NCBI GenBank assembly: GCA_028710415.1
Contig: JAQTUE010000002.1
Span: forward strand, 279,409-343,408
From: Paludibacter sp.
Lineage (GTDB): Bacteria; Bacteroidota; Bacteroidia; Bacteroidales; Paludibacteraceae
DNA: 64,000 bases
Direction: 5' to 3'
The notes beneath the pieces are model-generated. The model saw only the letters and a program-made list of their open reading frames with translations, did no database searches and had not been told where the DNA came from. Every line of letters starts with the position of its first letter. The stretch's first letter is position 1. Below are positions 8,901 through 16,926 of the stretch, in pieces. Both the position numbers and the translations under genes were made by a program.

Positions 8901-11900
8901 GAAGCGTTACAAAAGAATAAAGATAATCTGCGTGCCATCCTGGATGCAACCCAGGAATCTATTTTTCTCTTCGATAAAGAAGGGACAGTAGTGGATGCCA
9001 ATGTGACAGCGGCGATGCGGTTAAAACTCGACTTAAGAGATTTAATCGGAAAAAAATTCTTAAGTGAATTACCATCTGGAATTAATGAAAGTCGCACAGG
9101 GTATCTTGAAAAGGTTATAATTAGCGGAAAGCCGGTACAATTTGAAGATACACGGGAAGAATATATTTTTGAACATAATTTCTTTCCTGTGTATACTGAT
9201 GGGAAAGTTGATCATGTTGTAAGTTTCAGCAGGGACATTACCGAAAGCAGGAAAAAAGAGCAAATTATTCGCGATAGTGAGGAACGATTTAAACTGGCGC
9301 TCAAGAATTCACCGGTATCTGTTACTATTCAGGATAAAAACCTGGAGTACACCTGGGCATATAACCAAATGACCCATTCGAATGAAGAAATTATCGGCAA
9401 GAACGATGTCTGGCTATATTCCCCGGATGATCTTTCCATTATTACGAAAATGAAAAGCAGGGTGCTCGGGTCGGGGACCGAAGAACATATTCAGACCTGG
9501 CTTACCAGCAACGGGGAACGACAGTATCTTGACCTGTACTATGAGCCGGTAAAGAATCCGGCAGGCGACATCACCGGCATTGGTACTGCGGCAGTAAACC
9601 TCACACAGCAGAAGCTGGCAGAAACAGCCCTGTATCAATACATACAAGCCCAGGAAATATTGTCCAATGCCGCCACCAAGCTCTTAGGGTCTATGTCCTA
9701 TTCGGAGATCCTGGCATTTTCAGTAGACCAAATCCAACAAATGGTTGGAAACTCGATCGTACTACTGAGTGAAATTGATCTGAAACAGAGAAAAGCGTTC
9801 ATTAGGGCAACCAGCAGTTCGGACAATAAGATTGCGAAGATGGAATCAATCCTTGGCACTCGTTTGATTGACCTGAGTTTTCAGGTTTCAGATGACTCCT
9901 GGCAACCCATTGCGCAGAGAACCCTGACCTTGGTCGAGGGAGGATTGCATGAGCTGTCGTTCCGGCAATATCCTGTCGATTTATGCCGTGAAATCGAGAC
10001 GGAGGTGGATATAAAAGCACTCTACACCATGCAGCTTACTGTGGATGATGATTTGATGGGAACCATTATTTTTTCAGCGGATAATACTCATGAATTGTAT
10101 AACAAATCCCTGATTGAAACCTTTATCAAACAATTGTCCCTGGCATTAAAAACAAAACGAACGGAGGAAACACTTCGTGAAAGCCGGGCAATACTGGATG
10201 CTGCCCTGGAGAGCATGACTGACTCAGTAGTGATTTCGGATGCCCGGGGACGGTTTATCAAAACAAATGAAGCCTTTGCATCCTTTTACAAATATAATAG
10301 CACAGAAGAATGCATCAAAGCCTTTGCCGAATTGACGGGTGTTGTGGATGTGTTTCTGGAAGATGGGACTCCGGTGCCTCCGGATATGTGGTCTATACCC
10401 AGGGCTTTAAGGGGGGAGAAAATGGCGTATAATGAATTGTGCCTGAGACGAAAAGATACCGGCGAGACCTGGACGGGCAGTTATAGTTTTGCCCCTATCC
10501 GAAGCAAGGAGGGCGAGATAGCCGGATCGGTTGTTGTTGCCCGCGACATCACGGAGATAAAAAGAGCTGAAGAGACAATCCGAAATAATGAACGGCGTCT
10601 TTCGGAGATCTATGCTTCGATGTCGGAAGGATTGGCCATTCACGAGATGATTTTTGACGATGCCGGACAAGCCATTAATTATAGGATTACGGAGGTAAAT
10701 CCTGCTTATGAACGGATTACCGGACATTCCCGGGCTGAGGTACTGGATATGAAAGCCACTGATCTGTATTTGACGGAAGAAGCACCTTACCTGGAGATTT
10801 ATTCTAGGGTAGAACAAACCGGTTTGCCTGCCTCGTTTGAAAGTTACTTTGCACCGATGGGGAAGTATTTTGCCATCTCTGTTTTTTCACCCGGGAAAGG
10901 ACGGTTTGTCACTGTATTCAGGGATGTTACCGATCAAAAACTGGCCCAGGAAGCCCTACTTATCAGCGAACGACGGATGGATGCTGTCATCAACGGAGTG
11001 ACAGAAACCATCCTATTGTTGGATGTGAAAGGAGTGGTACTGGCTGCCAATCAAACTGCTGCCAATAGATGGGGACTTCGTGTTGATGAAATGATCGGTA
11101 AAAACATGTTTGATTTTGTCACACCCGAGATGATTGAGGTGCGTACAGAGCAAATACAGGAAATGATTCAAACGGGTTCTCCGATCCGGTTTGAAGACGA
11201 ATTTAATGGCAGGACATTTGACCTTACATTCTACCCGATTAAAGAGCCTTCGGGAATCATCCGGCAGTTTGTTGTATTCAACCAGGATACCACCGAAATA
11301 AAGCAGGCCCAGGAAGAATTGCTAAAAAATGAAGAACGGTATTCGTTGATCTATAATTCCAGCCGTGATGGTATTTTCAGCCTGGATCTGGAAGGTAAAA
11401 TTACAAGTGCAAACCGAAGTTTCTGTTCCGATGTAAATCAGGAACAATCACAGATTATCGGACATACTTTAGCCGAAGTTGGATTGCCGGAATACCTGTA
11501 TCAGGAAGTGGAAAATTGGATCATACAGGTTAAGGATTCCAACAATACGGTTAATGCGGAAATTAAGATACCAATTCCCGATGGATCTGTACGGTATTAT
11601 GAAGTTATTTTAAACCCGTTGCATGAAGATAAAAATACAATTGTAGGGTTCGGAATCTCCATCCGTAATATAACAAAACGGAAGGAAGCAACCCAGGCTT
11701 TGTATGAAAGCGAAAAGAGGTTCCGGTACCTGATAAAAGACATGCAGGCCGGTGTATTGCTTTATGGGCCGGACTCGGAATTAATGATGACGAATCCAAA
11801 GGCCCTGCAGTTACTGGGAATTGCAGAAGAAAAGCTATTGACCAATTCTGGGGTTCAGAAGTCCTGGAATGCTATTCATGAAGATGGTACGCCTTTCCAA

Positions 11901-13937
11901 TTTTCTGAATATCCCATACCCCTTGCTTTTGCTAGTGGACAATCGGTTCATGATGTAATCATAGGTATTTCCATTCCGGGCTCTGAGGAAAAAACATGGT
12001 TGCTAATGAATGCTGAAATAATTTATAAGAGTGAAGGGACCATACGAAATGTGGTGTGTTCCTTTATTGATATCAGCCGGGTGAAACGGGCAGAAAATGA
12101 ATTAAAGATAAGCGAGCAGCGGTTGAAATATCATTTTGAGAATTCCCCGCTGGCTGTAGTGGAATGGGATAAAGATTTTAATATTACCCAATGGTCGATT
12201 GAAGCGGAACATATGTTCGGCTGGAAGAAAGAAGAGGCTATTGGGAAGAAACTCGAATCGCTGAACCTGGTGTATGAAGAGGATATCCCGTTTGTATATT
12301 ATACCCTTGAAAAACTAACCAGTGAAAAGGATGATACCATTGTGAGCTATAACCGGAATTTCACAAAATCGGGGACTATCATCGATTGCATGTGGTACAA
12401 TTCTATTTTACTGGATGAGAATGGGAAAATGACTTCGGTAATGGCCCTGATCCAGGATGTAACCTTGCGTAAGCAGGCGGAAAATGCACTTAAGAAACTG
12501 AACGAAGAGCTGGAATCCCGGGTCAGAGAGCGGACTGATGAATTGTCGACATTGAATGAAGTGCTAAAGCAAGCCCAGGATAAATACCGTACCGTTGCCG
12601 ATTTTGCGACCAACTGGGAATTCTGGATTGATCCGTTGGATCATATGATTTATTGCTCGCCATCCTGTGAGCGGATTACCGGTTATACGTCGGCAGAATT
12701 TGAAGACAATTCGCAATTAGTACTGGATATTATCTACCCGGATGATTTGCCGGTATATATGGAACATAAGAAGAAGGAACTTCATGCCCATGTGTGTGAT
12801 CACGAATTGCAATACCGGATACGAAAAAAAGATGGTGCCATCCGTTGGATCGGCCATTTCTGCCGGCCGGTATATGATGAGTTAGGAAATTTCAGGGGTA
12901 TCCGTGGAAGTAATAAAGATATTACCGCCCGGAAAAAGATGGAAGAATTGCTCACTACCAGCAACCAGAAATACAAATTATTATCCGAAAATATCAATGA
13001 TGGGATTTTCATCTGCAAACGGGGTAAGTTCGAGTATGTCAACAATGCCGTTTATGATATTTTTGGCTACCAGGGGCTTGAGCTGGAAGGCATGAAACTG
13101 ACCAAATTAGTAAACACGGATTACCATGAAGACCTTGAGACTTTTCTGTATACGAATTATCCAGAGAACAAAAGTTGCAACCTGGAAGTGGAATGTTTAA
13201 AGAAAGATATGACCCCTGTTTTCGTGGAGATACTGCTTAATTATTCAGCCAAAGAAAAAATGGTATACGGTGTTCTCCACGATATTACAGAAAAGAAGGA
13301 ACTTCAGAAAAATATGTTGAAAGCGATTATCCAGACCGAAGAGAAGGAACGGGCTTATTTCTCGAAAGAACTGCATGATGGATTGGGACCCTTGTTATCG
13401 ACTATCAAGCTTTACCTGCAATGGTCGGAAAGGCCAAACAGCATAAAATCAAGGGATGAAATCATAGAGAAGGCCGGAGAGATTCTGGAAGAAGCGTTGG
13501 CGACAGTAAAGGAGATTTCGAATAAGCTAAGCCCGCATTTACTTACAAATTATGGTTTGAATTCAGCTATCAAAAGTTTTGTAGACAAACTAAATGCAAC
13601 AGCCTCTTATAATATTGTGTTTGAAAGCAATACAGCAAGGCGGATTCAGGTTGAAACAGAAGCAGCCTTGTACCGGGCAGTCATTGAGTGTATCAACAAT
13701 ACATTGAAATATGCCCAGGCAAATAATATTCATATCCGGTTAGATGATACCGGAAGTCAGATTCAGCTTCATTATCAGGACGATGGCGCCGGGTTTGATT
13801 TGTCAGGAACGCTTGCCAAACAAAAGGGACTTGGACTGTTCAATCTTCAGAACCGGATACACACGATAGGTGGAAAGGTGGAACTGTTTAGTGAACCGGG
13901 AAAAGGAGTAAGCTATTTGTTTACAGTGAATTTATGA
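5913..13937 (+). CDS. Giant soluble PAS/GAF/PocR sensor histidine kinase, 2674 aa
   Basis: A kinase without membrane segments. Approximate domain order: coiled N-terminus 1-110; PAS 112-223; GAF 227-416 with a Cys cluster (Cys303, Cys314, Cys316 in TCTCGLVISG) and the GSWWTN motif; PAS 425-537, 545-658, 665-782; PocR-type ligand domain 808-978 with DIATPIIIGG; PAS 1001-1113 and 1122-1235; a second GAF 1242-1415; six PAS domains 1420-2187; coiled coil; PAS 2223-2339 and 2350-2462; HisKA_3 with phosphoacceptor His2488 in YFSKELHDGLGP; HATPase with NNTLKYAQA (Asn2595/2596), DDGAGF and GLGLFNL. The HisKA_3 type normally phosphorylates NarL/LuxR-type regulators, and such regulators follow from 15302. 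No receiver domain is fused. Ligands are unknown. The reading frame is continuous. Confidence 0.93.
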   Translation: MEKGGISLATLLRVKAEKILKDKSPRDELLSTDADVLQLLHELEVYSVELEMQNDELLSTNLSSEDTRRRNIFSEEVKQRIIREFELNQIELDMQNEQLQLSTLVSKEVAERYSDLFNYSSTGYLILSNEGETLDLNYSAARLLGKERIKLKNSRFGFFVAENDRPVFNGFLSDLFNFKINISCEVSLIFDRLPTITVLLSGILIQNQEQCLISVLDITEREQTAKYRNLTRDVLQVLNEPGDIRESLHRTLTLLKNRTGFDAIGIRLQEGEDFPYLEQVGFTTDFILKENTLIELDRKGKVCRDKNGNVRLTCTCGLVISGNAERTDNSITPGGSWWTNDSSPIPDIPANKDTRYHPRNHCMHEGYHSIALIPIRSDKNIVGLIQFNDYRKGAFNQNKVEFLEGIASHIGAALMRKQAEETLRKNEELLRSITTNAPDIIIQLDRQGTILYMNRPFPGYTLEESIGKNFCESTLPDFHNMMNQSLELVFETSATQTYLTWGSDKQGEMHWYRSSISPVKEGERVKNAVLITRDITESIYAEDTLRESEEKRNAIIMTAMDGFSLTDRRGCFLEVNDAYCRMHGYSRQEMLTLRIQDVETVESENDTLAHIQKIIELGDDRFETSHRHKDGTVIYVEANVQYRKVNGGQFVSFVRDITERKKTELELHQSEERYKSLFQENHSVMLLIQPETGAIIDANPTACDYYGWTKSELCSKNISDINTLSGDEVVTEMQAAKEEKRNHFFFKHRLANDEIRDVEVYSGPIRFGDKTMLYSLVHDITDRRKAEEALIESEGRVRHKLESILFPEGSIADLELNDIIDAPSIQNLMDSLYELVPVPMAIIDTYGKVLVGTGWQDICTKFHRVHPESCLDCLESDQLLTQGIPDGEFRLYKCKNNMWDIATPIIIGGEHKGNLFMGQFFFDNEPIDRQQFRAQAQRYGYDLNDYMAALDRVPQLSVEKLDHAKSFFLNLSRSISQLSYSNIKLAKSITQQQIVEEALQKNKDNLRAILDATQESIFLFDKEGTVVDANVTAAMRLKLDLRDLIGKKFLSELPSGINESRTGYLEKVIISGKPVQFEDTREEYIFEHNFFPVYTDGKVDHVVSFSRDITESRKKEQIIRDSEERFKLALKNSPVSVTIQDKNLEYTWAYNQMTHSNEEIIGKNDVWLYSPDDLSIITKMKSRVLGSGTEEHIQTWLTSNGERQYLDLYYEPVKNPAGDITGIGTAAVNLTQQKLAETALYQYIQAQEILSNAATKLLGSMSYSEILAFSVDQIQQMVGNSIVLLSEIDLKQRKAFIRATSSSDNKIAKMESILGTRLIDLSFQVSDDSWQPIAQRTLTLVEGGLHELSFRQYPVDLCREIETEVDIKALYTMQLTVDDDLMGTIIFSADNTHELYNKSLIETFIKQLSLALKTKRTEETLRESRAILDAALESMTDSVVISDARGRFIKTNEAFASFYKYNSTEECIKAFAELTGVVDVFLEDGTPVPPDMWSIPRALRGEKMAYNELCLRRKDTGETWTGSYSFAPIRSKEGEIAGSVVVARDITEIKRAEETIRNNERRLSEIYASMSEGLAIHEMIFDDAGQAINYRITEVNPAYERITGHSRAEVLDMKATDLYLTEEAPYLEIYSRVEQTGLPASFESYFAPMGKYFAISVFSPGKGRFVTVFRDVTDQKLAQEALLISERRMDAVINGVTETILLLDVKGVVLAANQTAANRWGLRVDEMIGKNMFDFVTPEMIEVRTEQIQEMIQTGSPIRFEDEFNGRTFDLTFYPIKEPSGIIRQFVVFNQDTTEIKQAQEELLKNEERYSLIYNSSRDGIFSLDLEGKITSANRSFCSDVNQEQSQIIGHTLAEVGLPEYLYQEVENWIIQVKDSNNTVNAEIKIPIPDGSVRYYEVILNPLHEDKNTIVGFGISIRNITKRKEATQALYESEKRFRYLIKDMQAGVLLYGPDSELMMTNPKALQLLGIAEEKLLTNSGVQKSWNAIHEDGTPFQFSEYPIPLAFASGQSVHDVIIGISIPGSEEKTWLLMNAEIIYKSEGTIRNVVCSFIDISRVKRAENELKISEQRLKYHFENSPLAVVEWDKDFNITQWSIEAEHMFGWKKEEAIGKKLESLNLVYEEDIPFVYYTLEKLTSEKDDTIVSYNRNFTKSGTIIDCMWYNSILLDENGKMTSVMALIQDVTLRKQAENALKKLNEELESRVRERTDELSTLNEVLKQAQDKYRTVADFATNWEFWIDPLDHMIYCSPSCERITGYTSAEFEDNSQLVLDIIYPDDLPVYMEHKKKELHAHVCDHELQYRIRKKDGAIRWIGHFCRPVYDELGNFRGIRGSNKDITARKKMEELLTTSNQKYKLLSENINDGIFICKRGKFEYVNNAVYDIFGYQGLELEGMKLTKLVNTDYHEDLETFLYTNYPENKSCNLEVECLKKDMTPVFVEILLNYSAKEKMVYGVLHDITEKKELQKNMLKAIIQTEEKERAYFSKELHDGLGPLLSTIKLYLQWSERPNSIKSRDEIIEKAGEILEEALATVKEISNKLSPHLLTNYGLNSAIKSFVDKLNATASYNIVFESNTARRIQVETEAALYRAVIECINNTLKYAQANNIHIRLDDTGSQIQLHYQDDGAGFDLSGTLAKQKGLGLFNLQNRIHTIGGKVELFSEPGKGVSYLFTVNL

Positions 13938-14064
13938 GCATTGAGCATTGAGCATTGAGGAATGAGGATTGAGGAATGAGGAATGAGGAATGAGGAATGA
14001 GGAATGAGTAGGTAGTTGGTAGATAGAAGTTAGAAGTTAGTAGGAAGTAGTTAGTAAGCAGTCA
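13938..14064. repeat. GAGCATTG / GAGGAAT / GTAGGTAG tandem repeats
   Basis: Directly at the stop codon of the giant kinase come GAGCATTG units, then six to seven GAGGAAT heptamers to about 14007, then a GTAGGTAG, AGAAGTTAG, AGTAG tract to about 14060. The order copies that after the first kinase gene (3831). Related GTAG tracts occur at 15029-15052 and 26909-26969. They sit only between genes. Confidence 0.85.
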
Positions 14065-14117
14065 ATTGATAAGAATGAATATCGATGATTGAACATTTAT
14101 AAACTATTCACTAGAAT

Positions 14118-14200
14118 AAAACCTTATTTTTATCTTCGCACCCTTCGTAGAGAGGTGAAAAATATATTCCTCTGTCCTTATTTCCTTATTAAAGAAGAAT
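14118..14200 (+). repeat. Duplicated intergenic segment, copy 1
   Basis: This stretch, containing TATTTTTATCTTCG near its start and TTATTAAAGAAGAAT at its end, matches 15104-15186 by eye at roughly 70% or better. The two copies bracket the ORF6N gene. Each may carry a promoter-like TATCTTCG and a leader. The region to 14339 is otherwise A/T-rich without a recognised feature. Confidence 0.75.
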
Positions 14201-14339
14201 GGTTTGAACATAATTATTAGTTAACGCGTCAAACCGTGAAAGAAACGGTTAATTGAGGAATGTGGAAGTTAGGTTGTAGTTTTTACTAAAAAAATCATAG
14301 TTGGTATTATTTACAATTATCAGATTAACTCTTTGAATA

Positions 14340-14877
14340 ATGGAAATCATTCATCAAATAGAAAATTCTATCATTCAACTTCAAGATAAGTTTGTGATAA
14401 TTGATACTGATGTAGCAGCACTATATGGGGTTGAGACAAAACGGATCAATGAAGCCGTTAAGAATAATCCTGATAAATTTCCGAAAGGATATATTCTGCA
14501 ATTGACTAAAGAAGAGAAAGATAATGTGGTCGAAAATTTCGACCACCTGACAATTTTGAAATTTTCGCCAATATTGCCCAAAGCTTTTACGGAAAAAGGG
14601 TTATATATGTTAGCAACTATTTTAAAGAGTTCTAAAGCGACCGAAACAACTATTGCTATTATCGAAACTTTCTCAAAAATACGGGGAGTTGAACATAAAT
14701 ATCAAGAAACTATCGGAAAGAGTAACCCAAGAAGGAAAGAAATCTCTGTTGCACCAAACTGGTAATTTATTAGAAGATTTAATGGATGATGAACTTAAAA
14801 TTAGTAAAACAGAAACAACAATAGAATTAAACCTGGCGGTTGTGAAATTTAAGCATACAATTAAAGCCCAAAAATAA
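14340..14877 (+). pseudogene. ORF6N-domain protein, broken by a frameshift
   Basis: The first frame (14340 to about 14680) encodes an ORF6N domain: LQDKFVIIDTDVAALYGVETKRINEAV and FTEKGLYMLATILKSSKA are hallmarks when read as separate motifs. It then runs out of frame and stops at 14765. The missing C-terminus, NINIKKLSERV followed by LLEDLMDDEL and ELNLAVVKFKHTIK, is found in the frame that ends at 14877. Removing one A from the A5 run at 14675-14679 rejoins them into a protein of about 178 residues, near the usual length. ORF6N proteins are DNA-binding or antirepressor-like proteins spread by phage and mobile elements. Either a real mutation or a sequencing error in the homopolymer explains the break. 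Confidence 0.85.
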
Positions 14878-15103
14878 TTTATTATTGATGAGTGTTAGGG
14901 AAGTCCTACCAAATCGGAATGTTGAAGCTGCATAAGTTGTACCGTTAGCGTGGAGAATTACAAACTCCATAAGATTTTTGATAATAAGGTTGATTGAGGA
15001 AGGAGTAAGAGGTAAGGAATGAGAAATGAGTAGGTAGAAAGTAGTAGGTAGGGAAGAGTTTGTGTTCGAGGTTTGAAAGTCGAATCATGTATTGAGCATT
15101 TAA

Positions 15104-15186
15104 AAAACCGTATTTTTATCTTCGAACCCTCAGTAGAAAGGTTAACCCCATATAAATCTGCCCTTATTCCCTTATTAAAGAAGAAT
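15104..15186 (+). repeat. Duplicated intergenic segment, copy 2
   Basis: The second copy of the segment at 14118-14200. The region 14878-15103 before it has a GAGGAAGGAG / GAGAAATGAG / GTAGGTAGAAAG tract (about 14995-15052) and a TCGGAATGTTG relic of the dispersed repeat family (about 14917). Confidence 0.75.
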
Positions 15187-15301
15187 AAAGCATTGAATCA
15201 GGAATGAGAAAGAAAGTTGTTTTAATTGTAAATCTGAATGTAATTTAGTTTGTTGTTTATATAAAAAGTAATTTGTAACATTATTTTTATACTTTTGTGA
15301 C

Positions 15302-15964
15302 ATGAATGCTACCCTAACACTTAAACCGAACATTATTATTGTCGATGATCATTTGATTTTTCGACAAGGATTGAAGTCCATCATGACCCTGGAGAACATC
15401 GCAACCGTCATTGGTGAAGCTTCAAATGGAATTGAGTTATTGAAACTTCTGACACATGTAAAGCCTGATTTGATACTTATGGACATTGATATGCCTCATA
15501 TGAACGGATTGGAAGCAACAGAGAAAGCCATGGAGCTTATGCCTGACCTGAAAATTATTGCTTTCAGCATGTTTAGTGATGAGGAATATTACTATAAAAT
15601 GATCGATAGGGGTGTGAAAGGGTTTATCCTGAAAACCAGCGGGATCAATGAACTTGAAACCGCCATTGGGAATGTGATGATGGGAGACAGCTATTTCTCC
15701 AACGAGTTATTAAGAAAAATAATTAACAACTTTGGGCATGCGAGTACTGCGAAACCGGTTGCACATGAGAACTTAACAGAAAGGGAAATAGAAATACTGC
15801 AACAAATATGCCTGGGACTCAGTACCGAGGAAATTGCTGAAAAGTTATTTATAAGCCCCAAGACTGTTAAGTCGCATAAGTCGAACTTATTGGAAAAAAC
15901 AGTATGCAAAAACACCCCGGCTTTAATTCTATTTGCTATAAAAAATAAACTGGTTGAATTGTAA
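15302..15964 (+). CDS. NarL/LuxR-family response regulator, complete
   Basis: A 220-residue regulator. Receiver domain (about 8-125) with Asp15-Asp16 (VDDH), phosphoacceptor Asp61 in LMDIDMPHMNG, Ser89 and Lys111. C-terminal LuxR-type helix-turn-helix at about 155-215 with LTEREIEILQQICLGLS and SPKTVKSHKSNLLEKT. It is the first of five paralogues and the first regulator gene after the giant HisKA_3 kinase, so it is a candidate partner. TACTTTTG at 15290-15297 fits a -7 element but lies only four bases before the ATG, so if used the mRNA would be nearly leaderless. Unlike its paralogues, this gene has no four-box array upstream. Confidence 0.93.
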   Translation: MNATLTLKPNIIIVDDHLIFRQGLKSIMTLENIATVIGEASNGIELLKLLTHVKPDLILMDIDMPHMNGLEATEKAMELMPDLKIIAFSMFSDEEYYYKMIDRGVKGFILKTSGINELETAIGNVMMGDSYFSNELLRKIINNFGHASTAKPVAHENLTEREIEILQQICLGLSTEEIAEKLFISPKTVKSHKSNLLEKTVCKNTPALILFAIKNKLVEL

Positions 15965-16115
15965 TTTTACCACCAAGCCGGAATGTTCCAACAGCGTTCC
16001 GGAATCAGCGCCACCAGTGTACCATTCTTTAGTTTGCTAAACTGAACGGCATTGTTTTAACCTCGATAATACAGTTCCCGGGTATCTGCTTAAAATATGG
16101 TAGATGCCCGAAACT
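15965..16115. other. Intergenic segment with dispersed-repeat relic
   Basis: CCGGAATGTTCCAACAGCG (about 15978-15996) followed by TTCCGG can form a short hairpin after the regulator gene. The same CGGAATGTTCC core recurs at 14917 (degenerate), 17654 and 40600. No gene is seen. Confidence 0.5.
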
Positions 16116-16230
16116 ACTCCTTTTGACCTACCTGGTTGTACTCCTTTTTTAAGTAAAAATACTCCTTTTGTCAACGAAATCTAACACTTTCGACTGTGAT
16201 AGCATTCTAATTCTTCCATTATATTTGTAG
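16116..16230 (+). promoter_or_regulatory. Four-box operator array A with -7 element
   Basis: Boxes ACTCCTTTTG (16116), ACTCCTTTTT (16140), ACTCCTTTTG (16161) and ACACTTTCG (16184) are spaced 21-24 bp. TATATTTGTAG at 16220 fits the Bacteroidota -7 element. This is the clearest of nine similar arrays and sets the box definition. No ORF follows it before the hairpin at 16537. Confidence 0.75.
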
Positions 16231-16231
16231 A

Positions 16232-16565
16232 CTAAAAAACAGATTGAATTAAATAAGACCGGAAACAGAATTGAAGGTTATTTTGTTGAATGGTCATAAG
16301 CAATTCAAATCTAATGGGTTAATACCTGATATGTCTTAATTTCATTCAACGGGCTTTAAAAACTTAGCAGGGATGCTCATTTTTTAAGGAGATGAAATAA
16401 GCTTTTTACCTTTTAATAAATTTAACGATTAATTTTAAGAAGATTAAATAAACCTTTATGTTTAAATTTATCTTTTGTTTACAGATCTGATAACCTATTA
16501 AAAGGAGAGGTTTAAGGTCTTTTTAAAATTATCACTGTGAGCCAGTCCTGAGGGATTGGCTCACT
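16232..16565 (+). ncRNA. Candidate small RNA of about 330 nt
   Basis: The segment lies between array A and a hairpin with a 12-bp stem (16537-16564). Its ATG codons are all followed within a few codons by stops, so it does not look coding. The arrangement of regulated promoter, non-coding stretch and terminator-like hairpin is what a small RNA gene would show. The 5' end is inferred from the -7 element. An alternative is an unusually long leader for the regulator at 16927. Confidence 0.4.
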
Positions 16566-16570
16566 TATTT
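16537..16570 (+). terminator. Probable intrinsic terminator
   Basis: GTGAGCCAGTCC (16537-16548) pairs with GGATTGGCTCAC (16553-16564) with one G-U pair and a TGAG loop, followed by a short T-rich tail (TTATTTCT). The tail is weaker than in the best terminators. Confidence 0.65.
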
Positions 16571-16591
16571 CTAAAATGACCCCATTCAAGT

Positions 16592-16707
16592 AATCCTTTT
16601 GACGGATGACCCTCTACACCTTTCATTCCCCTAAAATACACCTTTTACGATAAGAATTTACATCTTTTAGTACCTGTTACTCTGATGCCATTCGGGTATA
16701 TTTGTAA
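16592..16707 (+). promoter_or_regulatory. Four-box operator array B with -7 element
   Basis: Boxes AATCCTTTTG (16592), ACACCTTTCA (16616), ACACCTTTTA (16638) and ACATCTTTTA (16660), then TATATTTGTAA at 16697. The distances from box to -7 element match array A to within one base. It precedes a hairpin and then the regulator at 16927. Confidence 0.75.
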
Positions 16708-16747
16708 TAACTTATTCAACATAAGCCTTGAATTTGAATTTGAGTTT

Positions 16748-16788
16748 GAATCAGCCTGAGGCTCATGCAGCCTTGATTCTGGTTTTTT
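16748..16788 (+). terminator. Hairpin with T6 tail in the leader of the 16927 gene
   Basis: GAATCA (16748-16753) and AGGCT (16759-16763) pair with AGCCT (16769-16773) and TGATTC (16774-16779) around a five-base loop, with a five-base bulge, followed by TGGTTTTTT. GGCT (16760-16763) can instead pair with the upstream AGCC (16753-16756), which would undo the terminator stem. This could be an attenuator, or it may end a short RNA started at array B. Confidence 0.5.
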
Positions 16789-16926
16789 ATGCCGAGCATT
16801 GTCAAACTTAATCCAGAGAACTCAGTTGATCGAATAACCGTTGGCAAAATATGGCACGATTTGAGTTCTAGATTGAACTTTAAATATTAATGTAAATTTG
16901 AATATAAGTCTTATACATCACAGATT

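Noticed and set aside
15180..15301. Search for a four-box array before the 15302 regulator
   Set aside because: No ACTCCTTTT-like boxes are present upstream, although the gene is a close paralogue of array-controlled ones.
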